Below are positions 26,038 to 35,431 of a DNA stretch of 64,000 nucleotides, piece after piece. Position numbers and translations under genes: made by a program. Source of the stretch: Bacillota bacterium (GTDB lineage Bacteria; Bacillota; Clostridia; Christensenellales; UMGS416); NCBI GenBank assembly GCA_023435705.1, contig JAEYRH010000016.1, positions 372,001 to 436,000 on the forward strand, read 5' to 3'. The notes under the pieces were generated by a model. That model worked only from the letters and a program-made list of their open reading frames with translations, was not told the origin of the DNA and made no database searches. Position 1 is the first letter of the stretch, and each line of letters starts with the position of its first letter.

Positions 26038-27438
26038 TCAATTCTTAATCCAGCGGCTCAGCACACATAGCTTATCCGGCCGGTTCCCCTCCATCGCGAA
26101 GGCGTATACGGGATAACCTGTGTCCGGGCTGAGAATGGCCAGCGTGACCATGTATTCCCCATCAACCAGGCCGCTGGTTGGAATCACTGTTTCAGTGCGC
26201 ACCGGCGTGTCATCAATAATAGCACTGAGTTTCACATCTACAGGCTGGCGCATCACTTCCTTACCAGTGCTGTCAAGCAGACACAGTGCTGTCTCCCAAT
26301 CGCGGTAAAAAGGTGCGCTGCCATCGTTGACCCAATCCAGACGCACAGTCAGATCGCCTTCCACCAGCAATGGCCGCTCCATCTCGATTCTGGACACCCG
26401 AATCCTGCTGCCAAGGGCGGAGAGCACTGCATCGATTCCCTCTCCGAATTGTCTTTGTTCCTCAGGCAAAACAGGGCTTTTAGGTCCAATGAACGTCATG
26501 TGTGATTTCTTGATCAAGTCCAAAGTACGCTCCAAGTTGCCTTGAAGCATGTCCTCCATGGTGAGCGAACTTGTGAATTCTCCGCCGATCGGTGCGGTTT
26601 TCCAAGCGTCCACCATCGGCACCAGGGCATCAGGCTCGCCGGTCTCATTGTATTCCCCACCCCACTGGATCCATTGCAGCCACTCCACAGTGCTTTCGGG
26701 CTCACCGGTCATGTCATTGTAAAGGCCGAACCCCCACTCTTCCGCTTCACGGAATGGCCTCCGCATCAGAAACATCGCATCGGGGAAGCTCTTGATGTAC
26801 GGTTCGATGTATTGCCGCCGAACATTCTCATCTGGCAGCGGGTCAATGCCGATTTCGTGCTTCGTGTGCCATTCTCCCCAGTGACCCAAACTGCCCAGCT
26901 GAATAAAGCTGAAGAACTCGTCTCTGCCAAAATGGGCTCCAAGAGCCTCAATGGCTTTTTGATGCAGCTCGATCATCAGAGGGTTGGAGTAATTTGGGGA
27001 ATACCCCTTGCCATAGTCCGTGTCGTACCAGTCTCCATCTTTGCCGGTGGCATCATACAGCCAGTCGGGGATGTCCATATGCTCTGCTTCACCGGGAACG
27101 TCACAAAGGAAGCGGAACACCACATGCTTGCCCTTGCTGCGCCATTCATTCAAATGGTTTTCTTTCTCAATGGCAGCAAAATCATACCTGCCCCGCTCGG
27201 GCTCCAGCTCTCGCCATGTCACATCTACATAAACCAACTGGTTGCCGCCCACAATCTCTGCGTAATCAGCACATGGTGCAAAACCGCTCAACGGGTTGTT
27301 GAGCGGCTCATCGATGGCTTTTGGAGTCAGCACCACGGTTTGCTTTGCATGCATGCCCCACCAAGTTACGGCGCCGAATACCAGGAGCAGCACAACCGGT
27401 ACAATCCAGGCGCACCCCCTTTTACGGGGATTATCCAT
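26038..27438 (-). CDS. Membrane-anchored DUF4832 protein, last gene of the Pel operon
   Basis: 466-residue protein with one N-terminal transmembrane segment (about 8-28) and an extracellular part that resembles a TIM-barrel glycosidase: NNPLSGFAP, then LGSLGHWGEWH, the same Gly-x-x-Gly-x-Trp-Gly-Glu-Trp-His motif as in its secreted paralogue. A C-terminal beta domain follows. The conserved Glu could be catalytic, but no substrate is known. ATG 27438 overlaps the DUF4956 stop by 8 bp; an alternative ATG lies at 27450. It has no FN3 repeats. Its place in the operon suggests a role in trimming, binding or exporting the polysaccharide. Confidence 0.82.
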   Translation of the reverse strand: MDNPRKRGCAWIVPVVLLLVFGAVTWWGMHAKQTVVLTPKAIDEPLNNPLSGFAPCADYAEIVGGNQLVYVDVTWRELEPERGRYDFAAIEKENHLNEWRSKGKHVVFRFLCDVPGEAEHMDIPDWLYDATGKDGDWYDTDYGKGYSPNYSNPLMIELHQKAIEALGAHFGRDEFFSFIQLGSLGHWGEWHTKHEIGIDPLPDENVRRQYIEPYIKSFPDAMFLMRRPFREAEEWGFGLYNDMTGEPESTVEWLQWIQWGGEYNETGEPDALVPMVDAWKTAPIGGEFTSSLTMEDMLQGNLERTLDLIKKSHMTFIGPKSPVLPEEQRQFGEGIDAVLSALGSRIRVSRIEMERPLLVEGDLTVRLDWVNDGSAPFYRDWETALCLLDSTGKEVMRQPVDVKLSAIIDDTPVRTETVIPTSGLVDGEYMVTLAILSPDTGYPVYAFAMEGNRPDKLCVLSRWIKN

Positions 27439-28126
27439 GGTATTCCCCATTATATTGCACCAGGGTCACGTCATCAACGCTCTCCAGGGAGCGCACCTGC
27501 TCAAGGAATGCAAGGTTACCCTTCTTGGTGTAAACCTCCACAGCCATTTCGCAGGCATCACCACGCATTGTTCGCGACTTCACCGAGTGGCGAGTTTTAT
27601 TGAGTATCCGGCGAATCTGGTCGCCGATGTCATCACCGCGGTAATGCACGATCATCACATAGACTTGCCGCATGCTGCCGCGGCCCATCAGCAGCAGAAT
27701 CAGAATCAGCAACAAGGACGCTACAGCCACCAGCACATACATATAGGCGCCGATCGTAATGCCCGCCGCAATGGCCCAAAACATGAACAGCAGATCCATC
27801 GGCTCTTTAATGGCTGTGCGGTAACGCACAATGCTGAGTGCACCCACCATGCCCAGAGAGAGCACCAGGTTGGTGCTGATGGCTAGTGTGATCATACAGG
27901 TGAGCACTGTCATGCCAATCAATGTGACTGCAAATGTCTCGCTGAACACAGCACCCCTAAAAAACTTTTTATAGATGAGATAAATGATAAGGCCCGCCAG
28001 CACGCTGGCCAGCAGCGATACCACGATGGCGATCACCTGATCCAACGTCATCGTTACGGTGAAGATGTTGCCGTCGACGAGACGTTCAAAAATGTCCTTG
28101 GCGCTGATTGCAGATTGGTTGTTCAT
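27431..28126 (-). CDS. DUF4956 membrane protein
   Basis: 231-residue integral membrane protein with about four transmembrane helices in residues 28-165 and a soluble C-terminal domain of about 65 residues. The segment LGMVGALSIVRYRTAIKEP between helices is the family hallmark. DUF4956 genes are often found next to VTC-domain and CotH genes, as here, but the biochemical role is unknown. GAGG lies 6 nt before ATG 28126. It lies 35 bp after the VTC gene and overlaps the DUF4832 gene downstream. Confidence 0.88.
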   Translation of the reverse strand: MNNQSAISAKDIFERLVDGNIFTVTMTLDQVIAIVVSLLASVLAGLIIYLIYKKFFRGAVFSETFAVTLIGMTVLTCMITLAISTNLVLSLGMVGALSIVRYRTAIKEPMDLLFMFWAIAAGITIGAYMYVLVAVASLLLILILLLMGRGSMRQVYVMIVHYRGDDIGDQIRRILNKTRHSVKSRTMRGDACEMAVEVYTKKGNLAFLEQVRSLESVDDVTLVQYNGEYHG

Positions 28127-28161
28127 ATAACACCTCAAAAATGGTATCGAAATTCCTTAGG

Positions 28162-28887
28162 TCATCTGGCCGCGAACATCGTCTTCTCGCAGCACAGCAC
28201 ATATTTGGAGATGGCCGTGGGCACGCCGGACCGGGTGGGCAGTGCAGCCCGCAGGAAACTGGGCATCATCTCGGTGTATTTCACCTCCATAATCAGCCAG
28301 CCAGCCTCCAAGGCATTGATCATTGGGAGCCCGTCGTCAAACAGATCAAACCCCCACAGACCTGCCCGCACATCCGTGTCAAAGGTGATGCGCACATCAC
28401 CTGCAGGAAACACATAAGGCTCGCGTTCATAATCCACCATCACCCGGGGGCGGTGGAGCTCTGTCATACAGGCATTATAGAAGATGCCGCACAACGGTTC
28501 GTTACGCTTGAGCAAAAAACCGAAATCGCCCCCCAAGATCCGTTCAGTCTCGCCACGGGTCAGTTCGGCTTGTTGCTTGGCTACATATTGCCCGCGCTTG
28601 AGTTTCCTCTCAAGATGAATGGTCTTGTCTCCATCGGAATATACTCGGATGCGAAACTTTTGCCTGTCACCCACACCTATGAGTTTGTCTTCATAGGCCG
28701 TGTTCCAAATGTCATCGAAGTACAGGCTTCGCACTTTATAATACCCTTTCGGTCCAACGTTGCCATCTCGCATCATCAGACCGCCAAGCCGGGAGCACAG
28801 CAGCTCTTTCTCATCATAACGAATCATATATTTGAGCTCATGGCGGAGCCGAAGCGGCCGCTCAATATTTTGCGCCGGATCACTCAT
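28162..28887 (-). CDS. VTC-domain (polyphosphate polymerase-like) protein
   Basis: 241-residue protein made of a single VTC domain, the tunnel fold that in yeast Vtc4 makes polyphosphate from ATP. Visible family elements are RHELKY at the start, KFRIRVY, HLERKLKRG, MVDYERE and LIMEVKYTEM, which carry the basic residues and acidic metal ligand of the tunnel. Bacterial proteins of this type may polymerise or bind phosphate polymers; the product is not shown. There is no membrane segment, but the DUF4956 gene next to it supplies one. ATG 28887 overlaps the CotH stop by 8 bp. Confidence 0.88.
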   Translation of the reverse strand: MSDPAQNIERPLRLRHELKYMIRYDEKELLCSRLGGLMMRDGNVGPKGYYKVRSLYFDDIWNTAYEDKLIGVGDRQKFRIRVYSDGDKTIHLERKLKRGQYVAKQQAELTRGETERILGGDFGFLLKRNEPLCGIFYNACMTELHRPRVMVDYEREPYVFPAGDVRITFDTDVRAGLWGFDLFDDGLPMINALEAGWLIMEVKYTEMMPSFLRAALPTRSGVPTAISKYVLCCEKTMFAAR

Positions 28888-30649
28888 AGGTCTGCTCCAG
28901 CTGCACCGTTCCGTCATCCAGCACATAGAAGCACTGGGTACCAAAAAACTTCGTGCTGTCAAACACATAATAAGGCTGAGCAACCTGTGTTTTCCCATCT
29001 TCATTGGTTGCCTGCACATGAAAGAAGTATTTGCCCGCCTTTAGCCCGTTTGTGGTGACTGTGGGGAAGCTCAGCCCATCCTGTTTGAAAATTACATCCT
29101 TACCCTGATGGTCCCTTGACAATACGAAACTATACGTGATGTCCTGACCATCCAAATCAAAGGATGGATCCCATTTGAACACCAGCTCCCCATCTTTTGA
29201 CAGGGGGACATCGACATAAAAGGGCATAGGCACTTCGAGGCTCTGCTTGTAAAGCCGATAATTCAGCTCTACCTCATCACCAAGCTTCTTGACCATCTGA
29301 TCGTAAGCCTCGGAGGTGTATTCGCAATACAATTGGTCTGGCATCCGGTAAAGGTATTCCTTGATCAGAGAAGCATAACTGTCCGCCATCGTGTAAATCC
29401 GTTGCGGCGTTATGATCTTGCGCATTTCCTCAATCTTCTGATCGAGTGCGGCCCGATACTGCGGCAGGCGCATCACGCGGTTGAAGATCACATCACCCCA
29501 ATAATTGCAGATGCCATACTCGAAACCGATCGTGTCAGCAGTGGTGTCGCCTGATTCTTCGCGCATCAGCGCAGCATCACAGTCCCAGTTGATGAAGTAC
29601 CACTTCTCGCTGTTTTGTGGGCTATAAAGATAAAAGTTGCGCGACTGCGTATCTATGTTTCCGGTGAGGATGTTGAACGCCAGCCATGTGAAATAGTTGT
29701 CTGCGTCAAAGTGCTTTTCAAACACCACCTCGATTGGCTTCAACTCGTTGTTCAAATCATCCAGCATTGCAATGAGCTTGGAGTGGTCATCGTTTCCTTT
29801 GACTTCCAGCAGGTTCTCGAAGTCTTTCAGGTTGTATCCGTCTTCGCTCTTGAGCTTGATTTGCTCCGGGTAACGGGCAAACTCAAAGAAGTTCATTTTA
29901 TAGAACTGGCCATTGGAGTCTAGGCCGTGATTTCGCAAAAAGCGGGTGTTTGGTTGCTCAACCTGCGTATACAGGCCGTAGTCTACGAATTTGTTGCCGG
30001 ATTTTTCTGTCTCGTCTTTCACATACAGGTGCACAAACTGCGTGCGCAGCGACACCATGTCTGGGATATCCTGAATGAGGTCATAACACAGCTTGTTGCG
30101 GAAACGCAAGCCGTCGAACACATGCTTATTCAATGCAATTGTGCGCTGCTGCCTAAAATTTCCAGCGTTGGACTTGAGTTCAATTTTATATGACTTCTGC
30201 GGCATGCGCGACGTGGTGGCACCGCGGATCTGCACCGTGGCGTTGGGGATGTTGAGCCCGAAGCCCAATTGGCCGGCAAGAGGGCCAGTCTTGTCACCCA
30301 CCTGCAGAAGACCTTCCACCTGATACCGCTCGACGCCCATCTTCTCATAATCATAAATGGAGTATCCATTGACTTCCGACCAACTATGGTCGGTATTCTC
30401 CGCGGCGCTGCCCCTGCTCACCGTAAGATACATCGTCACAATGGCGTTGTCGGTGTCTTCCAGATAGATGTAGGGATCATCTTTCAGTGCTGCCTGGCTG
30501 ATGTCAGGGGTTGGCTCTTTGTCGGCCACGATATTGTTGCCTGAAATCACCGTATTGTTCATTGCTGGCTTGGTGATGACACAGCCTGATAACCCAGTGA
30601 CCATGATCAATGTCAGTAGTAGAATCCGTGAACGTTTGCTCCAAGTCAT
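28880..30649 (-). CDS. CotH kinase-family lipoprotein
   Basis: 589-residue lipoprotein with a signal peptide and lipobox LSGC at about residue 20. The CotH domain (about 60-420) is an atypical protein kinase fold. It shows the family's RGATTSRMPQKSYKIELK region and the metal-binding segment NWDCDAALM. A C-terminal beta-sandwich (about 485-560) looks FN3-like. It would act outside the membrane, possibly phosphorylating a surface protein or binding the polymer. The ATGA overlap with pelG shows that it belongs to the Pel operon. The upstream extension of the frame to 31078 lies inside pelG and is not coding. Confidence 0.88.
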   Translation of the reverse strand: MTWSKRSRILLLTLIMVTGLSGCVITKPAMNNTVISGNNIVADKEPTPDISQAALKDDPYIYLEDTDNAIVTMYLTVSRGSAAENTDHSWSEVNGYSIYDYEKMGVERYQVEGLLQVGDKTGPLAGQLGFGLNIPNATVQIRGATTSRMPQKSYKIELKSNAGNFRQQRTIALNKHVFDGLRFRNKLCYDLIQDIPDMVSLRTQFVHLYVKDETEKSGNKFVDYGLYTQVEQPNTRFLRNHGLDSNGQFYKMNFFEFARYPEQIKLKSEDGYNLKDFENLLEVKGNDDHSKLIAMLDDLNNELKPIEVVFEKHFDADNYFTWLAFNILTGNIDTQSRNFYLYSPQNSEKWYFINWDCDAALMREESGDTTADTIGFEYGICNYWGDVIFNRVMRLPQYRAALDQKIEEMRKIITPQRIYTMADSYASLIKEYLYRMPDQLYCEYTSEAYDQMVKKLGDEVELNYRLYKQSLEVPMPFYVDVPLSKDGELVFKWDPSFDLDGQDITYSFVLSRDHQGKDVIFKQDGLSFPTVTTNGLKAGKYFFHVQATNEDGKTQVAQPYYVFDSTKFFGTQCFYVLDDGTVQLEQTYE

Positions 30650-32196
30650 TTCGTCAACCCAGTTCCTCTCCGATTGGTTCTTGCGCCCACAGCGCGCCGT
30701 TGCTGGCGGAACCGGGCGATGAGTTTCCATTGGCGCTGGTCGTTCACCGACTCGCTGTGCCGGTTCAGGAAGTTCCCCAAGCGTGTAAACGGCCCATTTG
30801 CCGCCTGCAGCAGCACCGGTTGGCTGGACAGCGTGTGGTGCTGAAGCTTTTTGGTGTAGCGCCACAAACGAAGCCACGCCACAAGATACATCAACGCACC
30901 ACCAATGAGGAACCCAAACCCGTAATATACGGTATCGGCAAACAAAAATCCGATTGTGCCCCCGATGGATGCAATGGCAAATACAAGCGCGGACCAGAAA
31001 GCGCCGGTGTTGTCGGAAAAATACAACTGAATGAGCATGATGCTGTTGGCGACGGCATAAAGCCCGTAGCCCACACATAACACGCGGTAGGTACCAAGCA
31101 TCGCTTCGGTCATGCCCAGGCCGCTTGAGACTAGGATCGTTGTGCCTACTACAATGAACAATACTGTCACAACAAATTGCCGGTACGCCAGATAAACCAT
31201 TTCACGGCGGAGCACCTGCAGCATCTCCGTCTCAGCCATCTCAATGTCGCTCAAGGCTCCACCGGCGTTGAACAGGCTGATAAATTGCTTATACCAGGGG
31301 TAAAAGTTCACCTCCACCGAAACGGTGAAGTTGATCGTGGTCACGAGCAGTGACAGGAAAGCCATGATGGCCGGAATGTCATACTGCGGCGCGCCATAGA
31401 ATAGGCCTTCCACCTGCACGCCAAGCGGGCCTGTCCAGGTGATGACCAGATGCCCAAACAACCCAGCTCCGAGGAAAATGCCCACAAACAGCAATGCCGG
31501 GTATTTATCGATCCAACCAAGGAACGAGAACGAGCTGCTCTTACAGCGCGGGAAATAACGGTGCAGCAGCACGAAAAAGCCGGACATCATCACACCGTAT
31601 CCCAGAATCACCGCGCACATCAGCACCGAGATCGTATCGAGCTTCAGCAGGAACAATCCCACAGCGCCCACAAGCATAGCCGTGACCACACCGCTTGCGA
31701 AATAAATCAGGATGCTGCGGTAGTCTTTGATGGCGGTAAGGTAGTTGATCTGCGTCCACACGATGATGAACTCACAGAACAACACCAGGCACAATGCCTG
31801 ATACCACACCGATACGCCGGAAAAAAGGAGGAAGATGATAAACCCAATCGCTCCCACGCCCAATTGCAGAACAAGGCTGCCATAAAAGGAGGGAAGCACC
31901 TCATTTGTGCGCTCCTCATACAGCATGTCAGCCGTGAACCGAGTGGTGACCATCGACAGCGAGCTTGTGAGCACCAAAGACCCAAGCAGGCAATAGGTAA
32001 CCATGGATACCAAAAGGTCTTGTGTGTGATGATCTGCACCTGTTAACGTGGAAAGCACCCTGAGCCCCACCAGCAAACCGATGCTCATCAGCATCGGGCC
32101 CGTGCAGACGATGCCGGCATACCCATAGGCACGCAGTGTCGCCAGCGCGCCTCTGTGCCCGAACAGCTTTTTCAGCTCAAACCCGATTCCCGCCAT
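30646..32196 (-). CDS. pelG: PelG, polysaccharide transporter of the Pel system
   Basis: 516-residue membrane protein with about 12 transmembrane helices, of the MATE/Wzx-like flippase class. The N-terminus, MAGIGFELKKLF, is diagnostic for PelG. In the Pel system it works with PelD, PelE and PelF to make and export a GalNAc-rich, cationic exopolysaccharide. The gene overlaps pelF by 20 bp upstream and cotH by 4 bp downstream. AAAGGG lies before ATG 32196. Confidence 0.94.
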   Translation of the reverse strand: MAGIGFELKKLFGHRGALATLRAYGYAGIVCTGPMLMSIGLLVGLRVLSTLTGADHHTQDLLVSMVTYCLLGSLVLTSSLSMVTTRFTADMLYEERTNEVLPSFYGSLVLQLGVGAIGFIIFLLFSGVSVWYQALCLVLFCEFIIVWTQINYLTAIKDYRSILIYFASGVVTAMLVGAVGLFLLKLDTISVLMCAVILGYGVMMSGFFVLLHRYFPRCKSSSFSFLGWIDKYPALLFVGIFLGAGLFGHLVITWTGPLGVQVEGLFYGAPQYDIPAIMAFLSLLVTTINFTVSVEVNFYPWYKQFISLFNAGGALSDIEMAETEMLQVLRREMVYLAYRQFVVTVLFIVVGTTILVSSGLGMTEAMLGTYRVLCVGYGLYAVANSIMLIQLYFSDNTGAFWSALVFAIASIGGTIGFLFADTVYYGFGFLIGGALMYLVAWLRLWRYTKKLQHHTLSSQPVLLQAANGPFTRLGNFLNRHSESVNDQRQWKLIARFRQQRRAVGARTNRRGTGLTK

Positions 32197-33598
32197 CGCT
32201 CAGTGCCCTTTCGTACAACTCGTTGTAGTTGGCAACCATTTCTTTCTGGCTGTAGAAACGCCTCACCCTTTGGCGGCCAGCCTCGCCCATGGCCAACCGG
32301 AGGCCAGGGTTTTGGCACAGCTGGGTCATCGCATCGGTGAGCGCTTTGGTGTGCATCGGTGGCACGCATATGCCAGCCGCGCCGTAAGTGTCATCGGCAC
32401 CGCCTTCCACCAGCTCTCTGCAGGCTCCCACATTGGTGACCACGCAGGGCCGGCGGGCAGCCATGGACTCGATCACTGCAAGCGGCTGCCCTTCCGAAAT
32501 GCTGGATAGTATTGTGAAATCCAGCTTGGACAAATATTGCCGCACATTGGTTTCACCCACAAACAGCACGTTGGTCAACCCCAGTTGGTGCACCAAAGCA
32601 GTGCATTCGCCGCTGTATTCTGTGTCCGACAAATCTCCGATGATGTGCAGGCGCACCTTCTTTATCTGGCTTTGCAGGTTCGCGAACGCATAAATCATCG
32701 TCTTGATGTCCTTGATGGGCACCACGCGCACCACCGCGCCGATGTCCACCATGCCGTCCGGCTCCTTCAGAGGGATCGCCTCGAACTCCTCGTTTTTGAT
32801 CCCATTGCGGATCACAAGGCATTTCTCCGGCTTACAGCCCAAATCAATCTGGGTGGCCATGGCCTTGGAGAACAGCGACGTGACACGGTCCGCCCGGCTG
32901 TAGGCACAACGGGACAGCACATGGAACAGCGAGATCCAAAGATCCCGGAACTCTGGCGCAACCCATTTGGACCGCAGAATCTCTTCCTCGCGTTCGCGGG
33001 TATATATGCCATGCTCGGTGAGCAAAAAAGGCTTGTGGAATTTCCATGCACCCATCGCGCCCAACACGCTGCCATAACCCGCTGCTGTGGAGTGGTAAAT
33101 GTCCGCTTCGGGGATCCCGGCACCCATCAGGTGCATCAGCGGCAGGAACATTGACCGCACTGTGTAAAACAACGCACTGAATGACGCGAACGGGTAACGC
33201 TCCCGGCAAAGCTCTTTCAGAAGCTCCAAAAACTGCTCGCTCATCAGGAATTCCACCGGATTGTGGTTCTTCTTGCTGTAGCAGTTGAACAGTACATCCC
33301 AATCCGGGTCTTGCGAAAGGAAGAGTTTATGGATTTCTTCGCTTTCCTCGGTTGTGAAGGCATACGCGCTGTTTTTGCGGGCCCGCAGCTTCAATGCCTC
33401 ATCCAGAAAGATTTCACGCACCTCAACGACATTGGCGGGCAAGGTGTAGCGGAACTTCCCCCTGCTCTCCTCCAGTGCGCCGATGGCCCAGATCACAAAC
33501 TCGTGCTCTGGCATTGCAGAGATCAGCTCATGGGTCCAACTGGAGACACCGCCGCGCACATAGGGGTAGCTGCCCTCCATGATCAAGCATATTCTCAA
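32177..33598 (-). CDS. pelF: PelF, GT4 glycosyltransferase
   Basis: 473-residue cytosolic glycosyltransferase that polymerises the Pel polysaccharide, by family precedent from UDP-GalNAc. The N-terminus, MRICLIMEGSYPYVRGGVSSW, is diagnostic. The GT4 sugar-nucleotide motif EGQPLAVIE (E-x7-E) is present near residue 380. Translation appears to start at TTG 33598, supported by GGTGAG and by the conserved N-terminus. It lies 3 bp after the PelA-like gene and overlaps pelG. Confidence 0.95.
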   Translation of the reverse strand: MRICLIMEGSYPYVRGGVSSWTHELISAMPEHEFVIWAIGALEESRGKFRYTLPANVVEVREIFLDEALKLRARKNSAYAFTTEESEEIHKLFLSQDPDWDVLFNCYSKKNHNPVEFLMSEQFLELLKELCRERYPFASFSALFYTVRSMFLPLMHLMGAGIPEADIYHSTAAGYGSVLGAMGAWKFHKPFLLTEHGIYTREREEEILRSKWVAPEFRDLWISLFHVLSRCAYSRADRVTSLFSKAMATQIDLGCKPEKCLVIRNGIKNEEFEAIPLKEPDGMVDIGAVVRVVPIKDIKTMIYAFANLQSQIKKVRLHIIGDLSDTEYSGECTALVHQLGLTNVLFVGETNVRQYLSKLDFTILSSISEGQPLAVIESMAARRPCVVTNVGACRELVEGGADDTYGAAGICVPPMHTKALTDAMTQLCQNPGLRLAMGEAGRQRVRRFYSQKEMVANYNELYERALSDGGNRV

Positions 33599-33601
33599 CC
33601 G

Positions 33602-35431
33602 TTACTCACCGCCCTTGACATCGATCACGACACGGTCCTGCGTGGCGTGCAGAAGATACAATCCCTCACAAACTTCTTGCAGTGTGCCTCCTTGCACGGC
33701 ACCCGGTGCCACCCCGTTCAGGCGAACCAACAGATACGCCTCATCATAGAGACCGTCGATATCCAGCACATATGCGCCGTCGGTCTGAGAACGCACCACC
33801 GTCAGGTTGCTGTAACGCTGCACCGCCATGGCCCCTTGCTGAGCCGTCAGGTTACGGATTCCTTTGGCCGAACCGTAGAGCCACTTCAAATAGTTCTCCA
33901 GGTTGCCGCTCATCCACTCCCAGCCTTTGTCTGCGCCGCGGTCGACATCCAGAGCGTCATCCGGATGCATGAAATGGGAATTGATGTATTGGAGACTTAA
34001 CACATTTAGGGCAACCCAACGGTCATACTCGGTGAGAAGGCAGCCGTGAATCGTACGCGGCATGTCGATAATGCCGTCCTTCCCTATTCCAAACTCCTGC
34101 ACATATGACACATCGTCGTCATCCGGCATCAAAACACTGGCAATCGTATTGATCTGCGGGAAATTCTCCTTCAGAATCTTTCTGCCTTCATCAGACAGGA
34201 TGTTTGATGGCGGCACATAGGTCTTCATCTGGATGCCGGGGAATGCCTCGCCGGTGAAGCGTATTGTTTCTTCAACTGAGGATACAATGTCATCGCTGCT
34301 ATTCCAGGGCTTGTAATCATCATACAGCCCACGGAAATCAAAGCCATCCAGAGCCAACGGCATGTGGTTATAGCCATGCAGGCCGATTTCTCCCCCATCT
34401 TGCAGGACCATGTTTCCAAAGTAGCGGTAACGTTCCAGGTCAGTGGCCTTTTCAAAGGGCTGCTTGACAACATCGGAATACTGCTCGACCAGCATACCGG
34501 TGTATTTCAGGCCATAAGTCCTGGCAAAGTATTGAATGTCCGGAAACCATACGTTGGTATAAAAGGTGTTCACGTCCATCTGGTAATACTTGTCGATGTA
34601 CTCGTTGTGTCCTGACGGCACCGGAGCCGGGAAGTCATCCAGGAAAAACATCGAGGCGTTGATCACAGGATAAGCGAAAGCGTCACCCAGCAGGCTGTAA
34701 GCAGCAGCCACCAGCCCGCGTGATTCGCGGAAGGCGAATGCGTCATTGTTGCTCATCACAATCCTGCCCTCGCCCAAAGGCCGCTCCCAAAGCATTGGCA
34801 GGTCACCGTTAACCTCATCAACGGATACCATATGCACCGTGCAGTCGCTGGAAAGGCGCACGCCCAAGCCGGACCGGCCTTCGCCCCAATCATACTCTAG
34901 GTTCTTACCGCCGGGCATCAGGTCAGTGAGCAGCCGCGTGCGCTTCTGTTCATAGAAATCCAGGTTGGTGTTTTCAATGCCCAATTTGCCGACGATGGCG
35001 CTGAGCGTGGGCGACGGATCAATTGAATAAGCCACAAGCAGCTGGCCGCCACCCTCAACCCATTTCATCAGCGCCGGAACCGCCTGCTGCATTACATCTA
35101 TATCCATCAGTGCCAACACAACAGTGCGATATTTACTCGGATCTAGTGATTTCTCTTTCGCCACATCAACAGAATCAAAACCCACACTGAGACTCTTCAG
35201 CACAAACTCAATGTTGGAATGAAGGTCTGTGCCGCTCTCGCCGTCATACAACAGCAGGCATTCCTTTTCAAGGTTACTCACATTGGTGCGGATCTCTGAC
35301 TGCGGCAAAAAACCCTCTTCCGTCAACGTCAGGCTGTATGGCACACCGGAGCGCTCCGCCCACAACAAGCCGCCAAATACCAATAACGCAATGAACGGCC
35401 ACATGAGTGCTGAAAATCCTCTTCCCTTCAT
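33602..35431 (-). CDS. PelA-like exported polysaccharide deacetylase (DUF2194)
   Basis: 609-residue protein with one N-terminal membrane anchor (about 8-25). A flavodoxin or glutamine-amidotransferase-like region (about 55-260) is followed by a carbohydrate esterase 4-like domain whose motifs FFLDDFP and EIGLHGYNHM supply the metal-binding Asp and His residues. A small C-terminal beta domain ends it. In position it matches the separate deacetylase gene of Gram-positive pel clusters, acting on the polymer outside the cell. The hydrolase domain of Pseudomonas PelA is absent. The 4-bp ATGA overlap with pelE shows tight coupling. Confidence 0.87.
   Translation of the reverse strand: MKGRGFSALMWPFIALLVFGGLLWAERSGVPYSLTLTEEGFLPQSEIRTNVSNLEKECLLLYDGESGTDLHSNIEFVLKSLSVGFDSVDVAKEKSLDPSKYRTVVLALMDIDVMQQAVPALMKWVEGGGQLLVAYSIDPSPTLSAIVGKLGIENTNLDFYEQKRTRLLTDLMPGGKNLEYDWGEGRSGLGVRLSSDCTVHMVSVDEVNGDLPMLWERPLGEGRIVMSNNDAFAFRESRGLVAAAYSLLGDAFAYPVINASMFFLDDFPAPVPSGHNEYIDKYYQMDVNTFYTNVWFPDIQYFARTYGLKYTGMLVEQYSDVVKQPFEKATDLERYRYFGNMVLQDGGEIGLHGYNHMPLALDGFDFRGLYDDYKPWNSSDDIVSSVEETIRFTGEAFPGIQMKTYVPPSNILSDEGRKILKENFPQINTIASVLMPDDDDVSYVQEFGIGKDGIIDMPRTIHGCLLTEYDRWVALNVLSLQYINSHFMHPDDALDVDRGADKGWEWMSGNLENYLKWLYGSAKGIRNLTAQQGAMAVQRYSNLTVVRSQTDGAYVLDIDGLYDEAYLLVRLNGVAPGAVQGGTLQEVCEGLYLLHATQDRVVIDVKGGE

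Noticed and set aside
28880..31078. Long CotH frame beginning at 31078
   Set aside because: The first 143 codons lie inside pelG in another frame. The lipoprotein signal begins at ATG 30649, which has an ATGA overlap with the pelG stop.
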